From Setophaga petechia (taxonomy: Eukaryota; Chordata; Aves; Passeriformes; Parulidae): a DNA stretch of 64,000 nucleotides. The number at the start of each line of letters is the position of its first letter. Within the stretch, counting starts at the first letter, position 1. Shown here in pieces: positions 54,241 to 64,000 of this stretch. The notes beneath the pieces were generated by a model, which saw only the letters and a list, made by a program, of their open reading frames with translations, searched no databases and had not been told where the DNA came from. The stretch spans positions 13,140,501-13,204,500 of the forward strand of contig JANCRA010000019.1 in the NCBI GenBank assembly GCA_024362935.1, given 5' to 3'. Position numbers and translations under genes: made by a program.

Positions 54241-56044
54241 ATTGTGTAGCTGTCATCCATGTAGAAATAATGTGTTTGCAAGCAGCGTTCACTGTAGGTC
54301 CTGCAAGGTGCTGAGATTTACCTGCTTGGCTTTGTGGTGTCTCCTCTGAAACCCCTGCTTAATTGCCTTTCAAATGACATTGTTAAAGAAAATAGGGCAG
54401 ATTTGTTCTCTCCTTGAACTACATATAAATGAAGAATAAACATAATTTAACCTGAAATAAAAGCACGTAATATTACTGCAGGTAATTTTACTAATATTAG
54501 AGTTTCAAATATAACTTGATTGTTTTATACTTACATAGAATCTCATATGGTACCTGTTATAAGGTGATCATAGCAATATAAAACCACAGCCAGAAACTGT
54601 ACCACTGATGCTGATGATTCCTGTACTTAGGCCTTCAAGCCAGTTTCCTTGATTTATCTGAAAAATCTTTACTTATTTGACATACCCATTTACTTATTTG
54701 AGATATAAAATCACTGCATTTATTTTTTATTTTCATGCCCTTTAAAGCATGAACTACAGACAGCAGAAGGGATGCTTCAGGTCAAAGGAAAGAAGCTTTT
54801 ATGTGTGCAGGGATGTTGTTGAAATAATCAAGAAAACCCCATGCACAATATTCTGGTCTCTCCCCATATAATTTGCCTGTATGCTTTTTTGTAAGAAACT
54901 GTGACTAGACCTGAATTTATCTAATCCTGAGGTACCCTCTTATGCTATTTTTGTAGCATATTTGTATAGCTATTAGTACATTCAACCTCTTTTCAGTCTT
55001 CAGGTAAAGTTTAGTTTGGTCATTAGAAAAATCTACTACCTAAGCCAAGTTGTATATTTAAATGGTTTTCTATTTTAAAGAAAATACTGAATATTTAGAG
55101 AGGGTTTCCAAAATTATATTATTTTATATGTCATCGATAACTAAGTTAGGTGGCATTATTTTTAACATCACTAGACCTTCCCCCTCCCCCCCCTCCAAAC
55201 TAAGAATTGGGGAGCTGTAGACTTCCAGGGAATAGTTGTTACTCCTCTTGTTGTCCTGTAGTAAAGCATTTTCTGATGTTAGGCAGGAGCTGTGAATTTG
55301 TTTTGAATCTGTAGGTGGCAGCAATGTTGCCTTTGGAGAACGAAGTACAGGTTCTTTGATAATCTCCATTTCCTGCACAAGCCCATCTGTTTAAAAAATC
55401 TCTTGTTTCTCTTATAAGACAGAGGTTAATAGGCATGTAGTGAAAGTCCTGCTATTATGCTCTGATGTGATAGGAGTTTCCTAAATAATACATAAGTAAA
55501 CCTAAAATTAGATAGTTGGTGATATGCACTGATTAATTTTGTAACAACTATGAGATACACAAGACACAGACTGTTACTTCTGAAAATCCAGCAAGGTTCA
55601 AATTTTTAGCCCTCAAGGAATCTTTGAGTATTGGCACTTGGCTTTTTTTTCACATTTTAAGCTTAAATCTTGAGGATAAATGCCTCTCCACTGTGGCTAT
55701 GTAATAGCTTAATAGAATAACACAAACATGTAATTCTGCAATAATTAGTCATAATCAATTGAAAGCAGATAGGTAGAAAATGTCTTGAGAGGCTTTTCTT
55801 CATAGCCATTGGCACCTGAATATCTCAAGATGATTTTTTTACTTGCAGAATTTTCCTTTCTGTTTCATTATATTTTTATTCTTTTTATTTGGTACAGAAA
55901 TAAGTAAAAATACCTTAAACCAAAAGGAAATGAAACAGATTTTGCAGAGAGAAAGGCCATGGGCTGGAAGATTCCTGCATGGAGGGGCAACACTGTGTAG
56001 AAAATGTAAAATAGTCACATCAGCAGGTCTGTGGGAGATGATTT

Positions 56045-56175
56045 GGGGGTATGATGAAGGGCCTGGGAATTTTTCCATAATAAGGAAAGGCTGAAAGAGC
56101 TGGTACTGTCCAGTCTGGAGAAAAGAAGCCTCATCAATGCCTATAAATACTTTAAGGGTCCTTCCTACCACATTT
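56045..56175 (+). mobile_element. short CR1 LINE fragment
   Basis: GGAAAGGCTGAAAGAGCTGG, CTGTCCAGTCTGGAGAAAAG and CATCAATGCCTATAAATAC are the internal CR1 segment just before the 3' UTR. The 3' end is missing, so this copy is a heavily truncated remnant. Confidence 0.75.
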
Positions 56176-58624
56176 GGAAGCAAATAAAAGGATATATACC
56201 AAATACCATAGGAGATTGGTCACAATTTAGAATTGTGCTTGCTTTGATGCCAAGTTTAACCAGAAAACAAATAAATCATCCAACCAGTAATTTATCTTGT
56301 AGGTTGCTTGATTTACACTCCAAGAATCCAGCACGCAAACTTTGCCCCTCCCTCTGTGCCATAGAGTTTGTAATTTTTTTAAATTATAACAAAGGTCATA
56401 GCAGTGAGTTTGTGGACTGTTTAGGACTAGGATGTTTCTGAGGTGTAAGGGAGAAGCTGGAAAGTGCACAAAAATGACAAGGTTTGATATCATGTTTGTT
56501 ATGAAGAGGATTGTGCCTCCTGTCCTAAGAGGTAGAAAAGCTACACACTGAGGGTGAGCATCATCCTATGCAGCACAGTCACAGAGGCAGGATCACACCT
56601 GTGCCTTGTACTCTGCAGCTGTTTTAAACCTGCATGAAAAAATTTCACGTTGAGTAACAACAGCTCAAACTGGAGCAGGCTCTTGCAAACACTTGTAGTT
56701 TTACAGAGGAAAATAATTTTATTCACCTGTCCTTGGCCACATTGTCTCTTTATGCATAATTGCATGGAAGGGATTTTTTTCTTTTGAAGTACATTGTACA
56801 ACAGCTTTTAATTATAGCCAAAAAGATTGTACTTTTTGTATAGATCTTTGGGATATATGCATGGGTGTACAAATAAATGAATGAATATATAACCAAACAT
56901 ATGCATAAGATAATCACAAGATAATCACACACATACATTTGTGTTTCTAGAAATATCTATTGACTTTTGCTCAACTGGTCCAATGAACTAAAGTCTAAAT
57001 TTGAAAATGAATACACAGATACAGAAACATACAGGGGCAAAGTGGTACTTTTATTTTTCACTTTGAGGAAGTAAATTGTTAAATTATTTTAATGAGGAGA
57101 AATTAATAATCTGTTAAAGTTAGTATTTATTATTAACCGGGACTTCTATATAAAACTTTTAGAATACAATTTTTATAATACAATCATTAGAAGGACAGAT
57201 AGCAAATCATTAACTATGTCACATGGTTTCCATATGATTTGAGTTTCACTTTGTGTTATATCAGCAAGCCCTTTAATTTCCTTAGATTGCAAGTCTTGTA
57301 AAGGTATGGATGGGAAAGCCATGAATATGGAAATCTACAGTTTTTGAAGTGAAAAAGACCTCTATCCGTGGCCATTATTAAGGTAACTGCATTTTAAAAT
57401 AGAATTTTAAATATGTAGTGAGACTTGAAGCCTTTCTAATCCAATTTTATTGTTTCTGTTTTATCACAAAAAGATTCTGTATCTCAAATTGATTCAGTAT
57501 GTTAGTTTTTAGAGGCGACTTATATTTATGTTGACTGACAGTTTACTCTTCCTGACCCTGTCATGTTAGATATCATGTGTTTAATAACACTGGGGACAAT
57601 TTGATTTTGATTGATACAAGACACTCTCTCCTGTGGCGCTTAATTGAACCCCACCTGGTACCGAGACAGTGGTGCTCTTTGGAGTACTATCATGCATAAA
57701 ATGTAGGGCTATTAAAGTCTGGGATCTTCAACAGTGATTTCATGTGCACCTGTGAGCAGGTGTTGGTGCTTGGATTTGGAATTATGACAATGGACATTTG
57801 TGATTAGAGATTTGTGAGTCTTGGGTAGAATTGTTTTTTAGGTTGCCATAAGCAAAATATAAACCTCGTATCTTCTCAGCTGTTCCAAGGCTCTTTCAGG
57901 ACTGGAATCCTTATTCAAAATAATTGTGAGACAGTGAGCAAGCTGACATGCTTGATAATGTGTGGCTCTTCATTTATCTCAGCTAACCTGATGGCTTCAA
58001 ATAGCACCAAGATGTCCAGACAGGTCTGCAGACTGCTGACATGACAGTAGTTTGGACAGTAGGCTTGTCAGGAGTAGAAATCCCCTGGCTCACAGCTTCT
58101 CTTCATGCTGTTATTTCAGAGGAGTCTGCCTGTAAAACTTCCTTTCTCATATACCTCTTTGTGAAGTGCTTATATAAAAAAGGGTAGGGAGGCTGCAATT
58201 AGAGGGAGGAATCCTGTTGCCTTTCTTACTCATTTCAGGTTCTAGAGCAGAGGCTACTCCTTGCCACTTGAATGTCTGGTACGGTATTAGTCACTAAATG
58301 TGAACCTTGGTATGTTGCCTGATTTGGCCATAAATTGTCTTCCAAAGAACTTTCTGTTTGAATCCAGGTATTGACTAACCTGTTACTGTTGTGCTTCCTG
58401 TAACAGTCAAACAGTGAACTTGCTTGTTTTGTCTTGTTTAATGCTTGGTTTTGTTTTCAATCTGTTCTAAAAACCATAGATACAGCTTGACAAAGATGGT
58501 ACTCAAGTTGCAGAATGACATGTCATATAAAGTAAATACTGTTTCCTTTGCAATTTTCTTGAATGAACCCTAGTAAGAAACTTTTAAGTTGGTTCATACA
58601 CAAATTTTCAGACATAAGAAATTC

Positions 58625-59275
58625 AGTCACAAACCAACTGGAGTTGGAAGTGACCTCTGAAGATTGTGTAATCTAAACCCCTTGCTAAAGCAGGTGCATC
58701 TGTAACAGGTTACATAGGATTGCATCCAGGCAGGTTTTGAATATCTCCAGAGAAGGAGACTCCACAACTGGGCAGCATGTTCCAGTGCTGTGTCACCCTC
58801 AAAGTGAAGATTTTTCTCATATTCAGATGGAGCTCCCTGTGTTTAGGTTTGTGCCCATTGCCCAGTGTCCCGTTGCTGGGCGTCACTGCAAAGAATCTGG
58901 CCCCATCTTCTTGACACCTGGCTTAAGATTTTGTGTTCATTGATAAGATCCCCTCTCAGTAGTCTCTTCTCCATCTTGAGCAGAACCAGCTCCCTCAGCC
59001 TGTCCTCATGAGAGAGATGTTCCAGTCTCCCAAATATCTTTGTAACCCTCTGCTGGACCCACTCCAGTAATTCCTTGTCTTTATTGAACTGGGGATCTCA
59101 GAACTGGACACAGTAGCCCAGATGCAGCCTCACCAGGGCAGAGTAGAGGGAGAGAATAGCCACCCTTTACCTGCTGGCCACACTGGTCGTAGTGCACTCC
59201 CCAATGACATTTGCCTTCTTAGCCACACAGAGACATTGCTGGCTCATGGTTAGCTTGACTTTTTGTGCTTGTAAA
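58625..59275 (-). mobile_element. CR1 LINE 3' fragment in the XKR9 5' intron
   Basis: In plus-strand reading the diagnostic pieces are GTTCCAGTGCTGTGTCACCC, TTTGTGCCCATTGCCCAGTG, GATAAGATCCCCTCTCAG and GGACCCACTCCAG, so the element lies on the minus strand. It spans the end of ORF2 and much of the 3' UTR. It carries no intact frame. Confidence 0.85.
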
Positions 59276-60757
59276 CACAGAGTTCAATTTATGATGGACT
59301 TTGTACTGAAGTCCACTTCCCAGAGTCTAACTATGAATTGGATATAAATTGCATTAGTGATTTGCAGGAGAGTAGTGGTATTTTATTGGAGAGAAAAGGA
59401 AAGAACAGCGAAAGGATTCCAGCTATCCCAGCTGCAAGATCGCCTGAGCTTGCTGACCTCTTCTGGACCAGGACATGAAACCTAAGCAGGAGATAGAATG
59501 AGAGGCTAGAAATAGCTAAGGCCTAGATCCAAGAAAGTAATCCATACACTCATCACCTTTTCGGGCTGTTATGTTCCCACTTGTCTTCATTAGGAAATGA
59601 AGAACTTAAGTTCTCTTTTTTATGTTTGTACCTAGGTCACAGTGAAGATGAGCCCAGTCAACCCAAGCAAAGAACAGTCATTACCTTTGTTTATGAGTTA
59701 TTAACCAATTATCTTATTTCATTCCTTTGTGGCAGTGTGCCTGAATTCACAAAATCCAAAGGGACCTGCCTCCACATGCGCTTTCCCTGCTCCAAGTTCC
59801 CTGGTGCAGCTGTTCCCCATGTATTGTCTGCAGCTGTTTGGCACTGGCACCAGCCCAGCCTTGGCATGTCCCACATCGCATCCTTTGCATTTGCTGCCAG
59901 CAGCTTTTTCCTAAGATATGTAAATGAAGTAAAAGGACTTTGTAACTTTAAGTTTATAGCTTTGCAGAGGTGAATGAGAAAAAGAATATACTGCCCTATA
60001 GCTTTTCTGTTCAACCTGCCAAATACCACAGATCTACAGAGGAAAGACATGTAAGGACTACCCAAGAGGTCACAAGAACCCTTTCAGTGTTGGGCAATGT
60101 AAAATGTAGTTCTGACTACAAATTAATTATATTTATAGTGAGCTATATGGTTAAATCATCTATGTGTAGCTACACACAGCTTGGAAGACATTTTTCAAAG
60201 AGGTATACACTAGTCCAGGTCTGGCTCCTTACAAACCTCTTTACAGGAGAGCTGCAATCTTATTCAGCACTTTGCTACTGCACGTGGAAAACCAAGCAGG
60301 AGTGATAAAAACACTGGACATATGCACACAAATGCAGTGACACAGCTGGAAGCTGCCAAATGATGTTTATTCTGATACCATGGTGTGTGCTCAAGACAGT
60401 GTTTTCTCAACATTTTGTGCTGTGCACAGTAAAGGAGAAGAGTTCAGTAATTTAGAAAGTTCTGGGAAGGAATCAATCTTTTTTCCATAAGCTGCTTTTA
60501 AACACTTGTTTCTTAGTGTTTTACAACTCTTAGGAATTATCTCAACAGCTGTTTGAGTAAAGAGTCACTGTTTGGGAGAATGGGTGACCTTGGCAGGTTT
60601 AGAAATGCAGCTCTCTTGGGCTGATTGTTCACCAGTATCTCAGCACATTCTCCATTTTGTACTTACCTGTTCAAATGGTCATGAGAATTGCTGTAGAATA
60701 TTTTAAATTATGAAGATATTGTTACTGCTAATCTTCCTTTTTTCTTCTTCTTTTTAG

Positions 60758-61034
60758 GAATCAATAATGAAGAAAGACTCCATCAATTAAAAAGAAAATT
60801 TACATTTATCTTTTCCAGAATAGATGTGTATTTTAGAAGTTAATTTAATATTTAAATCAAGAACATGGAAAAATACAAGTCTCTTTGCCATAAAAAAGAT
60901 GGATAACCCAACTTTCCTTTGTATGAAGCAATATGAGAAGGTGGTATTGTCAGGAAGAAGATTCCATTGTAGGAAAGCATTTAGATTCCTTTACATTAAA
61001 TGAGGAGAGAATGACAACAGTGGTAGTTGCACAC
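60758..61034 (+). promoter_or_regulatory. XKR9: XKR9 5' UTR with upstream ATGs
   Basis: If the 60758 acceptor is used, the leader contains three short upstream frames: ATG 60767 (7 codons, then TAA), ATG 60865 (13 codons, then TAA) and ATG 60923 (26 codons, then TGA at 61001). It also holds in-frame ATGs at 60933 and 61011. Such a leader would be expected to lower translation from the main start. Confidence 0.6.
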
Positions 61035-61309
61035 ATGGTGAAATTTACTAAGCAGAATTTCTTTTTTTTAGTTGCTGGAATGATAATTTATGTAGTTGAT
61101 ATTGTAGTGGACTTCTGGGTAGCTAGTAGATATTTCTGTCAAGGACAATATTCCTGGAGTATACTGATTATGTGTTTTAGAGGTCTTTCATCAATAATAA
61201 CTCAGATATTTAGTTATGAGTGGTTTAAAAACGACTGGGAAGGTACTGATACTGGGAAGCTGAAACTGGTTTTTCTAGTTCATCTCTTTCATTGTGGAAT
61301 TTTTATAAG
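60758..61309 (+). CDS. XKR9: XKR9, first coding exon (partial gene; exon with 5' UTR)
   Basis: XKR9 belongs to the XK/Kell-related family of multi-pass plasma-membrane proteins; XKR4, 8 and 9 act as caspase-activated phospholipid scramblases in mammals. The coding part is 61035-61309 (91 codons plus two bases), starting MVKFTKQNFFFLVAGMIIYV. This aligns with human XKR9 MKYTKQNF. Further matches are VVDFWVASRYFCQGQYSW, QIFSYEWFKND and the ending HCGIFIR. Three hydrophobic segments are visible, at roughly residues 7-30, 40-60 and 78-90. A pyrimidine-rich acceptor (TTTTTAG, ending 60757) begins the exon, and a GTAAGC donor at 61310 ends it within an Arg codon, as in human. The remaining coding exons, including the caspase site, are off the right edge. 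The frame is open for 34 codons upstream to an ATG at 60933, but family alignment favours 61035. Confidence 0.92.
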
Positions 61310-62528
61310 GTAAGCACATTTAAACATTTATTATAAGTTGAGAAATCATGGTGCTTTGGGACAGTTACTAAGAAGTGCTTAGTATGGCTTCAGGGACAGG
61401 AGCAATTCTGGCCTTAACAATTACTGTTCCATGAGAACAAATGTCTTTTTGTGGCAAATTTTGTCAGGTTTTGATGGACATGTAGTTCTTCTTCCATATA
61501 CCTGTAAGTAATGATTTTTATCATTCACTACCCTACTCTGTTGGATTAATCAGCCATTTGTTGAGGCATACATAATAAAAATTATTGCTTTGAAATGTAC
61601 TACTGTCATAACTAATAAATATGAATCTTCAAAGTGATGTTATGCACAGTTAGCATCTGAGATAGCTGAAGAAGTAATGTTTCAACCTGAGTGTCTAACC
61701 ATGTGTGGAAAACTCACCAAGATTCAGATGAAAAATGAATAGCTGAATAGTTAGTAAGGATATTTATAGCAGTATTTCAGGGATTGACTTAATGGTGATA
61801 GGAAACTTGGTTTGCTTAGTGGATTACCTTGACTCTAATGCAATCCACAAAACTCTTGGATTTACCTGAACTCATATGCTTTCCAATGAGTATCTCTTAC
61901 CATGAATTTCTATAATTCTGAATCTTCTTTCCCAGAATTAGCTCCATATTCTCTGAGTGACTTATTATGTAGTAAACATTATTTTGTCCTTTGACAGTGT
62001 TGTCAACTTGGTTGCTTGTTCTCTATTGCACAAATGATATTTTCTCCAGTGCTGCTACTTATGCTTGGAAAATTTCCAAGATGTTATGTATAAGTTACAA
62101 AGTTCTTTCAACCACTCCTGGCAATTCAGCAGTGGGGTAATGCACGCTGTAAAGTATAAGCTGGTAACAGCAAGCTGGCATCTGGGATTGTACCTTTGTG
62201 ATTAACTATTACATACTTTTATTATATGTATTTTTCTTAGGTGGATCAAGGTACAACTTCTTCCTGTCCTCCCTCTTAGTTATCTAATTTATGTAGTTAA
62301 TTTAGACAATGAGTCTCTCAGGTTTATCTGTGCAGTAAATGGATAAAAACAGATTCTGTCAAGTCAGGGCACACTTGTTAAGATGAGATTCTCCAGAAGG
62401 TCATTTGGGGCAGAAACCCATATTCTTCATTCGAAGAGGAAAATGAGGGCCTAGCCATTAAATAAGACTTGGTCAGTGAACTCTGTAGGCTTGAAATTAT
62501 AAGATGTGAATAAACCGTATCAAATTAT

Positions 62529-62590
62529 CTTTTTTCATTTTTTCTTTTCTTTTCTTTTCTTTCTTTCCTTCTTTCCTTCTTCCTCCTTTC
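62529..62590. repeat. pyrimidine tract (TTTTC)n/(TTTCC)n
   Basis: About 62 bases of almost only C and T on the plus strand, built from TTTTC units passing into TTTCC and TTCC. It lies just upstream of a CR1 copy. Confidence 0.9.
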
Positions 62591-62624
62591 ATGTCCTTTT
62601 ACACTTCCTGCTCCATCTTTGACC

Positions 62625-62955
62625 TTAGATTCCTAGAATGGTTTGATTTGGAAGGGACCTTAAAAATCAACTCATTCCAACCCCCCTGCCATGGGCAGAG
62701 ATGCCTTCTACTTGACCAGGTTGATCAAAGCCCCATTCAACATGGCCTTGAGCACTTCCAGGGATGGGGCATCCACAGCTTTTCTGGGAAACCTGTGCAT
62801 CACCACCCTAACAGGAAAGAGTTTCATCCTGATAGCTTGTCTTAGGCTACCATCCTTCAGTTTGAAGCCATTCCCTCTTGTTGTATCACTCCATGCTCTT
62901 GTATGAAGTCCTTCTTCAGCTTTTTTCTAGGCTCCTTTTAGATACTGGAACTGGT
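62625..62955 (-). mobile_element. CR1 LINE 3'-terminal fragment
   Basis: The plus strand reads CCTAGAATGGTTTGATTTGG, CCATGGGCAGAGATGCC, AGGGATGGGGCATCCACAGC and TCCCTCTTGTTGTATCACTC, the reverse complement of the CR1 3' end. About 330 bp, 5'-truncated, in XKR9 intronic sequence. Confidence 0.88.
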
Positions 62956-63940
62956 GACTTACAAACTAATACCTTTTGGAAACTGGAGGTTTGTACTGTG
63001 CAAAGAATAATGGGAATCAATTTGGTTTTGCTAACACACTGACAATGCTAAGTAATAAATATGAAAATAATATTGCTTTATATAGGTGTAAATACATATA
63101 TAAAATATATACAAAATCAGAGGCAAACAAAATTAAAAATATTTCTTATCTAAGTAGGCTTTAGTTTATTTTGTTGGAAAGAGTGCATACCTGCAATTAT
63201 ATTTCATATGAAATAGTATGCTTTGCAAGGAGACAAAATTAAGTTTAAAATGTACATTTTAACTATGTTGATTAAAATTATATTCAGCCTGACCCATTTA
63301 AATGGCTCCCACAGATGTTTGTAGAATTGAGAACAGTTGTGACATAGCAGACAACATTAAAACAATAACACTGCCGTGGAATGTGGGGAAATGGGACATT
63401 TCCTTAGGGCATCATATGAATTCTGGAGCTGTCTGATGTGTAGCAGTGTGCTTTGTCAGCCTAGGACACACCTGTGGGAGACTAAACATCAGCAATTCAT
63501 AACCTTTGCTGTCAGAATAGGTCACATAGACAGCAGCCACTCTGATACTGGCATACTGTGCTTCTTGGTGCTTAAATGCCCACCTCAGAATGCCCTGCAA
63601 CTTTGAATAGAACCAGAAGAAAAAGATTTTTTTGCTTATTCGTAAAAATTAATTCTAGATCCATGCGACATCAGAGTAGATGCGAATGCTTTGCTGAACC
63701 TGGGGTTATTTCATTACATATTTCTAAAATGCAGTGAGATGGGCTGCAGGGTGGGCCCTGTTCTGAAGCAGTACCAACTGGCAGCAGTGAGCACACCTGT
63801 GGGAGATGCACTCTGGAAAAGCAACTCCTTTGCTTAGTGACAGAGCTCTGGGAGGAGGTGAGTAGGCTGAGGAGTATCAGAGAGAGAGACACCCATGCAG
63901 ACTGCTAGAGTGACACTCTGCCTTTCCTCAGACTGCCCCA

Positions 63941-63960
63941 CAGGCAGGCAGGCAGGCAGG
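63941..63960. repeat. (CAGG)5 short tandem repeat
   Basis: Five perfect CAGG units near the right end of the window. Confidence 0.9.
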
Positions 63961-64000
63961 ATGCATGAGATGGATGATTCCCTATCCACTCTTCACCCGG

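Larger units (their letters stand above)
53421..60757 (+). other. XKR9: probable XKR9 5' intron
   Basis: This lies between the shared promoter and the first coding exon of XKR9. A non-coding first exon probably lies at about 53,200-53,460; a GTAAGA at 53462 is one possible donor, unproved. The stretch holds CR1 copies at 53565-54240, 56045-56175 and 58625-59275 and otherwise AT-rich sequence. No coding gene was recognised, including around 59,580-59,970 where one frame is open. Confidence 0.6.
61310..64000 (+). other. XKR9: XKR9 intron (runs off the window)
   Basis: It follows the GTAAGC donor of the first coding exon. I looked for the second coding exon (the segment beginning YWFALKRG in human) and did not find it, so it must lie to the right. 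The stretch holds a pyrimidine tract, a CR1 fragment and a small GGCA repeat at the end. Confidence 0.75.

Noticed and set aside
57600..57665. TGGCGC-containing string considered as a retroviral primer-binding site
   Set aside because: The match is only six bases. There are no flanking terminal repeats and no gag/pol remnants nearby.
59581..59973. 130-codon plus-strand frame in the XKR9 5' intron
   Set aside because: It starts without ATG, overlaps a 118-codon antisense frame and matches nothing known.
63376..63606. Possible second coding exon of XKR9
   Set aside because: The translation shows none of the expected conserved residues of XKR9 exon 2, and its frame does not fit the Arg split codon.

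Overview
The window is vertebrate genomic DNA, almost certainly from a bird. Genes are split into short exons with GT/AG introns. CR1 LINE fragments are the only abundant interspersed repeat that I recognise, and I saw no Alu- or L1-like mammalian repeats. The gene order TRAM1 - LACTB2 - XKR9 matches the amniote block known from human 8q13. The modest intron sizes also suit a bird. Species cannot be fixed from this window.

Layout: 1-21,360 is a long stretch with no gene that I can support. It holds two CR1 fragments, low-complexity tracts and a few candidate regulatory motifs. TRAM1 lies on the minus strand (coding 22,774-36,499, 11 coding exons, 374 residues) with its CpG-island promoter at about 35,490-36,860. 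From 36,860 to 40,880 is the spacer to the next gene. LACTB2 lies on the minus strand (coding 40,970-53,091, 7 coding exons, 287 residues). Its 5' end sits in a second CpG island at about 52,640-53,420, which very probably also drives XKR9 on the plus strand. The first XKR9 coding exon is at 61,035-61,309, after a roughly 7.3 kb 5' intron. The remaining XKR9 coding exons lie beyond the right edge.

Both complete genes were reassembled exon by exon. All splice sites are GT/AG, phases are consistent and the frames are intact, so both look functional. TRAM1 is an ER membrane protein at the Sec61 translocon, LACTB2 is a mitochondrial metallo-beta-lactamase-fold endoribonuclease, and XKR9 is a plasma-membrane scramblase-family protein. 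They are neighbours by conserved synteny and do not form a pathway.

I found no novel multi-gene system, CRISPR array, provirus or RNA gene that I could support. The observations most worth a second look are local. One is a cluster of palindrome, E2F-like sites and a consensus plus-strand splice donor at the intronic edge of the TRAM1 CpG island. Others are a three-unit GGAAG repeat in the LACTB2/XKR9 bidirectional promoter, a pure pentanucleotide repeat upstream of TRAM1, and several duplications or inversions inside CR1 copies.
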